Part shown: positions 1-7,500 of the stretch, piece after piece
Position numbering within the stretch: the first letter of the stretch is position 1
How the letters are laid out: every line of letters starts with the position of its first letter
Assembly: GCA_009692155.1 (NCBI GenBank)
Contig: SHZW01000001.1
Location: 175,646 to 239,645 of the forward strand
Source: Nitrospiraceae bacterium
GTDB taxonomy: Bacteria > Nitrospirota > Nitrospiria > Nitrospirales > Nitrospiraceae
DNA length: 64,000 nucleotides
Direction of reading: 5' to 3'
Position numbers and translations under genes: made by a program
The notes under the pieces: generated by a model
Databases searched by the model: none
Told to the model about the DNA's origin: nothing
What the model saw: only the letters and a program-made list of their open reading frames with translations

Positions 1-314
1 GCACGGCGGTCTCTTTTTACGGCGCGCTCCGCCCGCCCTTCGATTTTCTCAGCAATCTCCACTGCCCCCTCCTCTACCATTGGGCCGGAGCCGACGAATC
101 GGTCAACGCGGCCGACATCGAACAGTTCCGTCGCACCGCCCAGGAACAAGGGAAACGCGTGACCATTCATAAGTATGACGGCGCCCCCCCTGCCTTCTGC
201 AACGAAACCCACAAGGAGACATACCGGCCCGACGCCGCGCAGACGGCCTGGGATCGCACCATGGAATTCCTCGAAGAATCCTTCAAAGCGGATTTGCAAA
301 CACCGGCAAAATGA
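1..314 (+). CDS. Dienelactone hydrolase family protein, C-terminal part
   Basis: The gene enters from the left edge; the reading frame starts at base 3 and 103 residues are visible. An alpha/beta-hydrolase C-terminus is recognisable: the 'LLYHWAGADESV' strand with the aspartate expected to be catalytic, then 'YDGAPPAFCNETHKETY' and a final helix with the AW-x-RT pattern typical of dienelactone hydrolases. In this family the segment after the last strand normally reads G-x-x-H-[AGS]-F, and the histidine completes the Cys/Asp/His triad. Here that position is proline (PPAF), so the visible part lacks the usual catalytic histidine. The stop overlaps the next ATG as ATGA, suggesting translational coupling. 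Confidence 0.75.
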   Translation, partial: TAVSFYGALRPPFDFLSNLHCPLLYHWAGADESVNAADIEQFRRTAQEQGKRVTIHKYDGAPPAFCNETHKETYRPDAAQTAWDRTMEFLEESFKADLQTPAK

Positions 315-1153
315 TCCCGCACGCGCTCGGACTGGCACTTGTCCTCACGCTGGCCTTTTCTCCGGTGCAGGCTGGTGCCGCCGATGCACCCCCGTTCCTT
401 CCTATCATCGAGCGCCATGCCCAGCCGCTGACCGCCGTGACATCGGATGCCGAGGCGCTGACGCTGTTCTCGTCGCAACTGGCCCCCGCCTTGAATCTCA
501 GTGCATCGCTGGTGCCGGATCAGCAGCAGACAAGCAGCCAGTTGGTTGCCGAGCTGGCTGCCTGGCGGCTGGCCGCAGCCGTCAGAAAGGCAGCCGATGC
601 CGACGATCATGCTGCATTGCCGCCGTTGCTCCAGTCCATCGCCGCGCAACGGAACTGGCTGCTGGGGAACGACCGATTTCCCGCGCTCAATCGCATGCTG
701 ACATTCAACGAGACCCTGCAGGCCGGGGACCCGGCGCGCATGGCGCATCTCGCAGGTCTCGCATTCCGCGCGGAAACTGAAGCGGAACGGAACGCCCGGT
801 TGTCATGGGATAGGCTGCAATCGTGGAACGAACAGCTCAAGACACAGAAGGCAGCGGCGCGCCTGTGCGGGACATGGCAGTGGACGATCCACAATCACAA
901 AAATCACCAGGAACACAAAGCCACCATCGTGCTCCTGCCGCCTGGGACGCCGGCTCCACCCGACATGCCGCAGCCTGCCAAAATGGTCGTGCTTGGAGAC
1001 GCCGTGTATTTACGATGGGATTTTCAGAGAGGCTATCAGGAAGACAGCCTGCTGTTCGTGAAGGAAGGCCGGCACCTGGAAGGGACGTTCATGGCCACGA
1101 CAGGTGACTGGGGCGCGATCACCGGCAAGCGCATCGCGGGCTGCGAAAAATAA
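311..1153 (+). CDS. Exported hypothetical protein
   Basis: A 280-residue protein with a probable Sec signal peptide: residues 1-23 are hydrophobic with an A-x-A type end near 'VQAGAADA'. No family was recognised. The middle (about residues 30-190) looks helical and alanine-rich. The C-terminal 90 residues contain 'CGTWQWTIHNHKNHQEHK' and a final 'IAGCEK', which resembles a small beta domain, possibly with one disulfide between the two cysteines; this is inference. It begins inside the stop of the upstream hydrolase gene (ATGA), so the two are probably co-transcribed. It converges with the next gene, leaving only a few bases between stops. Confidence 0.6.
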   Translation: MIPHALGLALVLTLAFSPVQAGAADAPPFLPIIERHAQPLTAVTSDAEALTLFSSQLAPALNLSASLVPDQQQTSSQLVAELAAWRLAAAVRKAADADDHAALPPLLQSIAAQRNWLLGNDRFPALNRMLTFNETLQAGDPARMAHLAGLAFRAETEAERNARLSWDRLQSWNEQLKTQKAAARLCGTWQWTIHNHKNHQEHKATIVLLPPGTPAPPDMPQPAKMVVLGDAVYLRWDFQRGYQEDSLLFVKEGRHLEGTFMATTGDWGAITGKRIAGCEK

Positions 1154-1159
1154 CAACGG

Positions 1160-1699
1160 CTACTGCTGTTTCCAGAACTGCCAGCCAAGCACTCCCCAGC
1201 CCGCGAGAAACAAAGCTCCGCCCAACGGCGTAATGGCCCCGAGCCACCGCACACCGGACAGAGCCAGCACATACAGACTGCCTGAGAACAATAATATTCC
1301 GGCGAGGAACAGCCAGCCGGCAATGTGGAAGGATGCCTGCGGGTATTGGTACGCTGCCCATCCCACTGCGAGCAGCGCCAAGGCATGATACATCTGATAC
1401 CGAACGCCGGTTTCGAAGACCGCCAGCATATCCGGCGTGAGAATGGCTTTGAGCGAATGGGCGCCGAAGGCCCCACCAGCCACGGCAAGGAAGGCGAATC
1501 CCGCACCCAGCACGGAAAAGAGTTGCGGCCTGATCACACCCGTTACATGCCTTCTTGACGAAGCTCTTTCATCACGAGGGCCTCCGCCTCGAGTGCGTCC
1601 CCGGATCTCATCCGGGAGCTCAAACGACTTCTGTTTGGGCCTGACGCTGGATCTGGACGAAGGGTTAGCGGCACGAGGCGATTTGGTTGGTTTTTTCAT
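1160..1699 (-). CDS. DUF423 family small integral membrane protein
   Basis: The last 120 residues match the DUF423 (YgdD-like) membrane family: an N-terminal hydrophobic helix followed by 'GAFGAHSLK', then 'FETGVRYQMYHALALL' and three further membrane helices ending in 'GWGVLGWQFWKQQ'. Function is unknown. The start at 1699 is chosen because a strong GGAGG lies six bases upstream; it adds a basic, serine- and proline-rich tail of about 55 residues that the family does not usually have. A GTG at 1537 would give a normal-length 125-residue protein but has a poorly spaced ribosome site. The region just upstream is one copy of a duplicated structured element (1706-1775). Confidence 0.7.
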   Translation of the reverse strand: MKKPTKSPRAANPSSRSSVRPKQKSFELPDEIRGRTRGGGPRDERASSRRHVTGVIRPQLFSVLGAGFAFLAVAGGAFGAHSLKAILTPDMLAVFETGVRYQMYHALALLAVGWAAYQYPQASFHIAGWLFLAGILLFSGSLYVLALSGVRWLGAITPLGGALFLAGWGVLGWQFWKQQ

Positions 1700-1705
1700 G
1701 GCAGC

Positions 1706-1775
1706 CCTCCATACCACACTTCGTGTGAGCCGCTCGCTCAGTATTGTCTTATCGAAATTGATGCGAGCGGAGAGA
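1706..1775 (-). repeat. Duplicated 5'-leader element, copy A
   Basis: This 70-bp stretch is closely repeated at 4474-4544, in the same position upstream of an unrelated minus-strand gene. Read on the minus strand it holds an outer inverted repeat (CCGCTCGC pairing with GCGAGCGG across about 25 bases), then a small hairpin (CACAC-GAA-GTGTG), then the GGAGG ribosome site of the DUF423 gene. Both stems are perfect in this copy. It may be a mobile 5'-UTR element or a cis-regulatory RNA; no family was recognised. Confidence 0.6.
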
Positions 1776-1871
1776 CCCCTTTAGTGTATTCCTCTATGAT
1801 CTGCTGTCGACTAAAATAGTCGGCCTGTCAGCCGAAGCTCGCCGAAGCGTTTCGCGGAGGCGGGCGAAGGC

Positions 1872-1960
1872 TGGTGCCGGAGCCCGGGATCGAACCGGGA
1901 GCCTCCTTGCGGAGGGAGGGATTTTAAGTCCCTTGCGTCTGCCAGTTCCGCCACTCCGGC
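1872..1960 (-). tRNA. tRNA-Leu (UAA anticodon)
   Basis: The minus strand folds as a class II tRNA. The acceptor stem GCCGGAG pairs with CTCCGGC, followed by discriminator A and an encoded CCA. The anticodon loop reads CTTAAAA with anticodon TAA. A long variable arm (CCTCC-GCAA-GGAGG) and the T-loop GGTTCGATCC are present. The length is 89 nt with CCA. Confidence 0.97.
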
Positions 1961-1978
1961 TCGACGATATCGCTGGTG

Positions 1979-2007
1979 ACTGTACACCCGCTCCCAAAGA
2001 CGGTCAA
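1979..2007 (-). promoter_or_regulatory. Sigma-70-like promoter of tRNA-Leu
   Basis: On the minus strand the -35 box is TTGACC (2002-2007) and the -10 box is TACAGT (1979-1984), with a 17-bp spacer. Transcription would begin about 12 bases before the tRNA 5' end. The call rests on hexamer match, spacing and position. Confidence 0.55.
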
Positions 2008-2017
2008 TAAGAACGCA

Positions 2018-2049
2018 AACGGCCTGCGTTCCTAAGAGCGCAGGCCGTT
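2018..2049 (-). terminator. Intrinsic terminator after the YtxH-domain gene
   Basis: A perfect 11-bp inverted repeat (AACGGCCTGCG pairing with CGCAGGCCGTT) with a 10-base loop lies 27 bases beyond the stop of the YtxH-domain gene. It is followed on the minus strand by a moderately T-rich run. It also separates this gene from the tRNA-Leu promoter. Confidence 0.6.
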
Positions 2050-2075
2050 CACTGATGAAGAAAACTGCGGGACGG

Positions 2076-2345
2076 TCAGACCGCGGTCAGACGCCGCATG
2101 TCTCTCTTCGCCAGCCAGGACTTCCCGGACTCGACCGCTTGGGTCAGACCGGCTTTGATGTCCCGACCATACCGCAGGGCCTGCACTTCAGCCCGCTTGG
2201 CATAGTGCCTGGAGTAGTGCTTAATCTTCCGGCGCGTCTCGACGCCGGACTGCGGTGCATACAGCAAACCCAGGGCCGCCCCGATGGCTGCGCCACCCAC
2301 CACCAATCCAGCCACCTTCGCTGCATCTCGTCCTGCGTACGTCAT
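2076..2345 (-). CDS. YtxH-domain protein
   Basis: An 89-residue protein beginning 'MTYAGRDAAKVAGLVVGGAAIG'. A single glycine/alanine-rich membrane helix (about residues 10-32, 'GLVVGGAAIGAALGLLYAPQSG') is followed by a basic helical tail with 'ETRRKIKHYSRHYAKRA'. This is the usual YtxH layout (membrane anchor, then LLxAPxSGxETR). YtxH proteins are linked to general stress responses in some bacteria, but no biochemical role is established. The start at 2345 has an excellent GGAGG site; longer forms upstream lack one. It is monocistronic, bounded by a terminator downstream. Confidence 0.75.
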   Translation of the reverse strand: MTYAGRDAAKVAGLVVGGAAIGAALGLLYAPQSGVETRRKIKHYSRHYAKRAEVQALRYGRDIKAGLTQAVESGKSWLAKRDMRRLTAV

Positions 2346-2628
2346 GGAAACCTCCTTGTTAATGACTGCCTGTTGAGTGTCTGTCTTGTGCATCCACTCT
2401 CTTCACTGCACTGTATCGCAGAATGCGTGCCACAAGATGATTCGAGAAGACTCGATGAGAAAACAACGGGTTAGCAATGGTATGCGATCCTGGTAGGATA
2501 TAACGGCCCTGTTCCATTTTCACAACAGAGTCACACTTGCCGTTTCAGAAACCAGACAGAAGCAGACGTCGCTGCTACGGGCTTGCCAAACCGAGTCCTT
2601 GCGCCGTACTATGCCGCCACCGTTGCTT

Positions 2629-3435
2629 ATGATTTCACTGCTTCATTCCATTCCATACCCCAATATTGATCCGATCTTCTTCCGGCTGGGTCCGCTGGCC
2701 TTCCGCTGGTACGGACTGATGTACTTGCTGGGGCTGACAGCGGCCTACTTTCTGATCAAGAGCCGCGCCGCCGCCCGCCAGGTTGAACTCTCCAAAGACC
2801 AACTCTACGACCTGGTTGTCTATACGGCCTTCGGCGTGTTCCTGGGAGGCCGGCTCGGCTACACGCTGTTCTACAATTTCACATTCTACGTGGAGAACCC
2901 GCTGAAGATTTTTGCCGTCTGGGAAGGCGGGATGTCTTTCCACGGTGGCCTGCTGGGAGTCATCGTCGCGATCACCTGGTTCTGCCGCCGGCGGCGCCTG
3001 CCGGCGCTTCCTATCGGCGACCTGGCTGCTCTCAGCGCGCCGATCGGGCTGGGATTGGGACGGCTCGGCAATTTCATCAACGGCGAACTCTACGGCCGCT
3101 CGACCGACGTGGACTGGTGCATGGTCTTTCCGACCGGCGGAGGCGAGTGCCGGCATCCATCGCAATTATATGAAGCAGGACTGGAAGGCGTCGTGCTCTT
3201 CGGGGCGCTCTGGGCGATCAGCCTTCGACGGACCCCTCCCGGGACGATTTTCTGGAGCTTCATCACCGGCTATGGGCTGTGCCGGCTGATCGTGGAGTTT
3301 TTCCGCGAGCCCGACTACCACCTCGGCTATATTCTCGGCCCCTTTACAATGGGGCAACTCCTGAGTGCGCCGATGATCCTGCTGGGGGCGTTCATGGTAG
3401 CGTGGGGATATCAGCGGACGGCACGACAGAAGTAA
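2629..3435 (+). CDS. lgt: Prolipoprotein diacylglyceryl transferase
   Basis: Lgt transfers diacylglycerol from phosphatidylglycerol to the lipobox cysteine of prolipoproteins in the inner membrane, the first lipoprotein-maturation step. The 268-residue protein has about seven membrane helices, the essential-histidine region 'MSFHGGLLG' (His near 105) and the family signature 'GRLGNFINGE' (about 144-153), both spaced as in E. coli Lgt. The start at 2629 (MISLLHSIPYP) is preferred because it aligns with the family N-terminus; ATG codons at 2599 and 2611 upstream are possible, and none has a clear ribosome site. Later steps of the same pathway (lnt, lolC, lolD) lie further right in the window. 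It converges on the metallopeptidase gene across two strong hairpins. Confidence 0.95.
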   Translation: MISLLHSIPYPNIDPIFFRLGPLAFRWYGLMYLLGLTAAYFLIKSRAAARQVELSKDQLYDLVVYTAFGVFLGGRLGYTLFYNFTFYVENPLKIFAVWEGGMSFHGGLLGVIVAITWFCRRRRLPALPIGDLAALSAPIGLGLGRLGNFINGELYGRSTDVDWCMVFPTGGGECRHPSQLYEAGLEGVVLFGALWAISLRRTPPGTIFWSFITGYGLCRLIVEFFREPDYHLGYILGPFTMGQLLSAPMILLGAFMVAWGYQRTARQK

Positions 3436-3437
3436 CC

Positions 3438-3531
3438 AAAGGACAACGGGCCTAGCCCTGTGCTCCCGGAGCGCGCACGATCAGAATGTGCTCGCTCGAC
3501 GGCCGCAGTTGGGCTAGGCCCGCCGTCCTTT
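3438..3531. other. Long imperfect inverted repeat with branched interior
   Basis: AAAGGAC and CGGGCCTAGCCC at 3438-3458 pair with GGGCTAGGCCCG and GTCCTTT at 3511-3531, giving a 19-bp stem with one small internal loop. The 52 bases between can form further hairpins (for example GCTCC-C-GGAGC). It starts three bases after the lgt stop. It may be a convergent terminator, a structured RNA or a small palindromic insertion; the sequence does not decide. Confidence 0.6.
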
Positions 3532-3549
3532 GTAAAGTTTGGGATGGAC

Positions 3550-3582
3550 GGGGCGACCGGTCGCTGGCAAACCGGTCGCCCC
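3550..3582. terminator. Bidirectional intrinsic terminator between lgt and the metallopeptidase gene
   Basis: A perfect 12-bp stem (GGGGCGACCGGT pairing with ACCGGTCGCCCC) with a 9-base loop is followed on the plus strand by GTTTCGTT. It lies between two convergent genes and could terminate both transcripts. T-tracts are short, so efficiency is uncertain. Confidence 0.6.
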
Positions 3583-3618
3583 GTTTCGTTCAGCGGGATT
3601 TCCTACGCTTCACGATCT

Positions 3619-4008
3619 TCAATACGGCATTTCGTCGTCATCGAGACCAAAATGGTGACCGATTTCATGCGCCACCGTATCCTGAACTTCCTGAATGACT
3701 TCGTCTTTCGTCCGGCAGAGCCGCAAGATCGGCCCGCGATAAATGATCACCCGGGCCGGCAGGTGGCCGGCCGGATCGAAAAACGACTCCTCCCCTTTTG
3801 CGGTCCCGGTATATAAGCCCAGAAGATCATCTTCCGATTCCAACTCCATTTCATCGAGCACTTCGCGTGACGGCTCTTCTTCGACGACGACGGCGATATT
3901 ATCCAGAGGGCGGCGGTAAGAAGACGGCAGGCGCCGAACGGCCTGCCGCACAAGCACCTCGAATTCTTCCGGGCTTACTGAAAGTGTGCGTACGCGACGA
4001 CGGGCCAT
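3619..4008 (-). CDS. Metallopeptidase family protein (zincin-like, acidic)
   Basis: A 129-residue zincin-fold protein of the small 'metallopeptidase family' (formerly DUF1025). The key motif 'HEIGHHFGLDDDEM' at about residues 114-127 has the HExxH zinc site, a further histidine and the conserved acidic tail of this family. The central part 'IAVVVEEEP' and 'ARVIIYRGPIL' supplies the family's beta strands. No signal peptide is visible, so it is probably cytoplasmic; its substrate is unknown. Its stop faces lgt across terminator hairpins, and it lies downstream of the TPR lipoprotein gene with a 35-base gap, so the two may be co-transcribed. Confidence 0.85.
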   Translation of the reverse strand: MARRRVRTLSVSPEEFEVLVRQAVRRLPSSYRRPLDNIAVVVEEEPSREVLDEMELESEDDLLGLYTGTAKGEESFFDPAGHLPARVIIYRGPILRLCRTKDEVIQEVQDTVAHEIGHHFGLDDDEMPY

Positions 4009-4042
4009 GTGCCTGGTCGCTTTAGCAGAGAAGTGGCATAGC

Positions 4043-4468
4043 CTAATGCTGCCCGGGGGAAAAGAAATCTCCGGATTTGGGACTGGCCATCACATCGCCA
4101 TGCTGACGGAGCGCCGGCGAAGACCAGATGATTTTATTGCCGGGAGCCAGATTCGCCGCCTCGACGAAATGCTTGCGCGCTTCCTTGTCATTACGGAGCA
4201 CGTCGTAGACCAATCCAAGATTGTAATGCGCTTCCGCCAGGGTCGGTTGCGCCTGGATGGCCGTTTCGTACTGCGCCTTGGCAGCCTCCCATTGGCGCGC
4301 ATAGAACAGTTTGTTGCCCTCTTCAATCGCCGCTGCCGCCGCCGGAACCGACTTGGGCGGCGCGGACAGCGCGATTTCGTGAGTACTCAGGCCTTCGCCT
4401 CCGGCACAGCTTCCGAGCGCGAATCCGACCATGCCGATCACGACTGCCAGTACGCTTCTGTGAATCAT
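4043..4468 (-). CDS. TPR-repeat lipoprotein
   Basis: A 141-residue predicted lipoprotein. Residues 1-21 form a signal peptide ending in the lipobox 'ALGSC', with Cys21 as the lipidation site. Two TPR motifs follow (about residues 45-115: 'GNKLFYARQWEAAKAQYETAI' length pattern, then 'AEAHYNLGLVYDVLRNDKEA'), the usual sign of a protein-protein interaction scaffold in the periplasm. The start at 4468 (MIHRSV) follows a GGAGG site contributed by the duplicated leader element at 4474-4544; an in-frame ATG at 4480 lies inside that element and is rejected. Partners are not evident from the context. Confidence 0.75.
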   Translation of the reverse strand: MIHRSVLAVVIGMVGFALGSCAGGEGLSTHEIALSAPPKSVPAAAAAIEEGNKLFYARQWEAAKAQYETAIQAQPTLAEAHYNLGLVYDVLRNDKEARKHFVEAANLAPGNKIIWSSPALRQHGDVMASPKSGDFFSPGQH

Positions 4469-4473
4469 GCCTT

Positions 4474-4544
4474 CCTCCATATCACACTTCGGGTGAGTCG
4501 CTCGCTCTTCATCGATTTATCATACATTGATGCGAGCAGAGAGC
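4474..4544 (-). repeat. Duplicated 5'-leader element, copy B
   Basis: This is the second copy of the element at 1706-1775, again directly upstream of a minus-strand start codon and again carrying its GGAGG site. The outer stem is reduced to GCTCGC/GCGAGC, and the small hairpin (CACCC-GAA-GTGTG) has one mismatch. Differences concentrate in the loop between the outer stem arms, while stems and the ribosome site are largely kept. Confidence 0.6.
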
Positions 4545-4576
4545 GTCTGCGACCCACCTGTTGCTATTCGAGTTCC

Positions 4577-7500
4577 CTACAGGGACACGGCTTCCCCATT
4601 GCGCACGAAAATCAGCTGCACGCCCACGTCCGTTGTTCCAAGGCACCGCGACACCGCCTCGCGGTAAATCCGCGCCTGCCCCTCGTATGCGGCAGCCCTG
4701 GCCGGCACCTCGCAGTCTTGTACCCGATCGGTCTTGTAGTCGGCAAGATGGATCTTCCCGTCGAGACGATACACCACATCGATGACGCCTTCCATCACGC
4801 ACGGCGTGCCGGCACGAGCCGCGAGCTGCGAGCTACGAGACCCCTCTTTCTGTGTCCGTCCCGTGCCCCGTGCCTCATGCCCCGTGCCTTCCCACGGTAT
4901 GACGAACGGGACTTCCCGGCCCAGGATCGTCGCGCGCTGGAGTTCCCGGTACGGCTCGGACGTCGTAAAGGTTCGGAGCAGTTCCTGGAGTTCACGTTCA
5001 ATCTCAGCCATCGTTCCCGCCCGATCCTCTGTGATGTCCTGGCGACAGACGGCCGCGATGCGCTCTCTTAAGTTTTCAGGTGCATCGGAAAAATCCCAGT
5101 GCTGCAGCACGCGATGGGCCAGCGTGCCGACTAGGCGGCTCCGTTCGGGATCGCCTGCCGCCTGCGGGGCAGGACGGCCGGCCTTCCTGTTACCTGACTG
5201 CAGCAGGCCTGTCGGTGTCACGTGAACGGCCGCCGCGCGCAGGGCATCCCATGCCTGATCACGTGTTGCCCACCGTTCGGCAATCGCGGCCCATTCAGTC
5301 GATGCCCGCAGTCGGGCCGGCGCCGGCGTGCGCCGTTTGGGCGCACGCTCGCCTGCCGTCACGACCGTCTGCTCCAATGGAACCGATCCGATGTGCAGCG
5401 TGGGGGATCCCGCCTCCCCGACTTCTCCCGTGGCCGCTTCCTGCAGCAGGCCCAGAAATGTCCCTCTGGAGGGACGGCTGGGCCACCCGCCGGAGAGAAT
5501 CAGCCGTTCCTTCGCCCGCGTCATACCGACATAGAACAAACGCCGCCGCTCGGCCTCTTCCCGCAACCGGACCTTTTCGTTCACCAGCACGGCGCCCAGG
5601 CTGCAGCACTCGCCCCAGTTGATCCCGAACACGCCCGTCGCCCAGTCCTGAGACACCAGCGGCAGTTCACGGCCCCGTCCCGTTCCATGATGGAACCCCG
5701 GCAGAATCACTACCGGGAACTCGAGCCCCTTGGCCTTATGGATGGTCATCACGCGCACGGCTTCCAGTGATTCCTCAGCCAGCGCGCTCTCCGCTTCTTC
5801 CGGCTGTTCTTCGAGCCGCGCGATCATCAGCTCCACGAACGCCGCGAATGTCAGGTGCGGCCGTTCGGCCAGTTCGGCGGCCATCTGACGAACCTTCTTG
5901 AGATTGGCCACAGCCTGCTCGCCGTGCAACGACGCCGCCGCCAGTTCCAGGATCGGTAGCCTGGCAAACAACCTGTCCATCGCCTCGGGCAACGGGACCG
6001 TCGGCGCTGTCTGGTGCAACTCGTCCAGACCGGCGTACAGTTGCCGCACGGCTTCGGCGCGCGGGCGGCTCCATCCCGGCAGGCCGGACAGGCGCTCCCT
6101 CTCCCGGTAGTCGAACGCCCCGCGTTCGCGCAATTCGACCAGCTCATGGTCCGTCACGCCGCCCAGCGATGAACGCAGCACGCCGACCAGCGCGATCGCG
6201 TCATGCGGATTTTCCACCACGCGCAGCACGTTGACGAGATCGATAACCTCCTGGCGCCTGTAGAAATGCTTCTCGCCGTCCGTCACATAGGCCACGTCAT
6301 GCCGCCGCAGCGCTTCGAGATATTCCTGCGCCTGTGTCAGCTTTCTGAACAGGAGGGCCACGTGTCCCGGCTTGAGTGATTCCCGGCGTCCGAACGCATC
6401 CGTCAGCGTTTCATGCGCCAGCAGGTCGTCCTTGAGCCAGCGCGCCAGCTGGTCGGCCTCGTGGCGGGTGGCCGCGGCCGACTCCACCTCGTCCTCGCCC
6501 TCGGCCCTGACCACGCGCACTTCCACGCCAGGCTGCGCGACACGGCGCGGGCGATCGGGACGGACCGCCAGCCGCACGTTGGGCGGCTGGATGTTTTCCT
6601 GCTGGAGCAGCAGCCGGTCGAACAGCGGATTCACCACCTCCAGCACGCGTTCGTCGCTGCGAAAATTCGTCGTCAGTGTGCAGGTGATTCCACCAGACGC
6701 GGCCACTTTCTTCACGACCTGTTCGAAGGCTTCGATGTCGGCACGGCGGAACGCGTAGATGGACTGCTTGGGGTCGCCCACGATGAACAGCTTACCCGGC
6801 TCAAGATCGACTGTGCGCCAGTCGGTTCCCTGGTGCCCCGCCCGCTCGGCCAGATAGAGAATGATCTCGTACTGCACCGGATCGGTGTCCTGGAATTCAT
6901 CGACCAGAACGGCCTGATAGTCGCGCTTGAGCCGTTCCCGGATGGCGGGGTGATCGCGGAGCAGCGTGCGTGCCCTCGCGAGAAGGCCGTCGAACGACAC
7001 CCATCCCTGCGCGAGAAACGTCGCGCGGGCCTGCTGCATGAAAGGGCACAGCAACGCGAGCAGTTCCCCCGTCAGCATCCCGTCCACCGCGAGCGCCTGT
7101 TTGGCGACCTGGATCAGACCCGCCGCCTCGACAAATTCCGCCTCACCCCATCCCGCCGTTTTCTTGCCGACGTCGCGGGCCAGCTCCTGTTTATGCGCCG
7201 ATTCCAGCGCGGCCAGCCCGTCGAAGCCCCGCTCCACCAGCAACACGAACAGCGCCTGCGCCGATTCCAGCATGGCGTCCGCCTTGAGGCGCTTGGCCTG
7301 CCGGCGCGACCGTAACAATTCGGCGGCACGGTCCCGCCTGGCGGCGAACCAGTTGCGCAGAGCCGGGACCGGCGCGCCCTCTTCTGCCTGCCGGCGCAGC
7401 TCGTCGAGCGGAATCAACTCGCTGCGCAGCGCGTAAGCCATCTCGCGCAGCGGTTCGATGCCCTGGCCGGCAAGCAGCCGGCGCCAGCGCGCCTCCTGTG

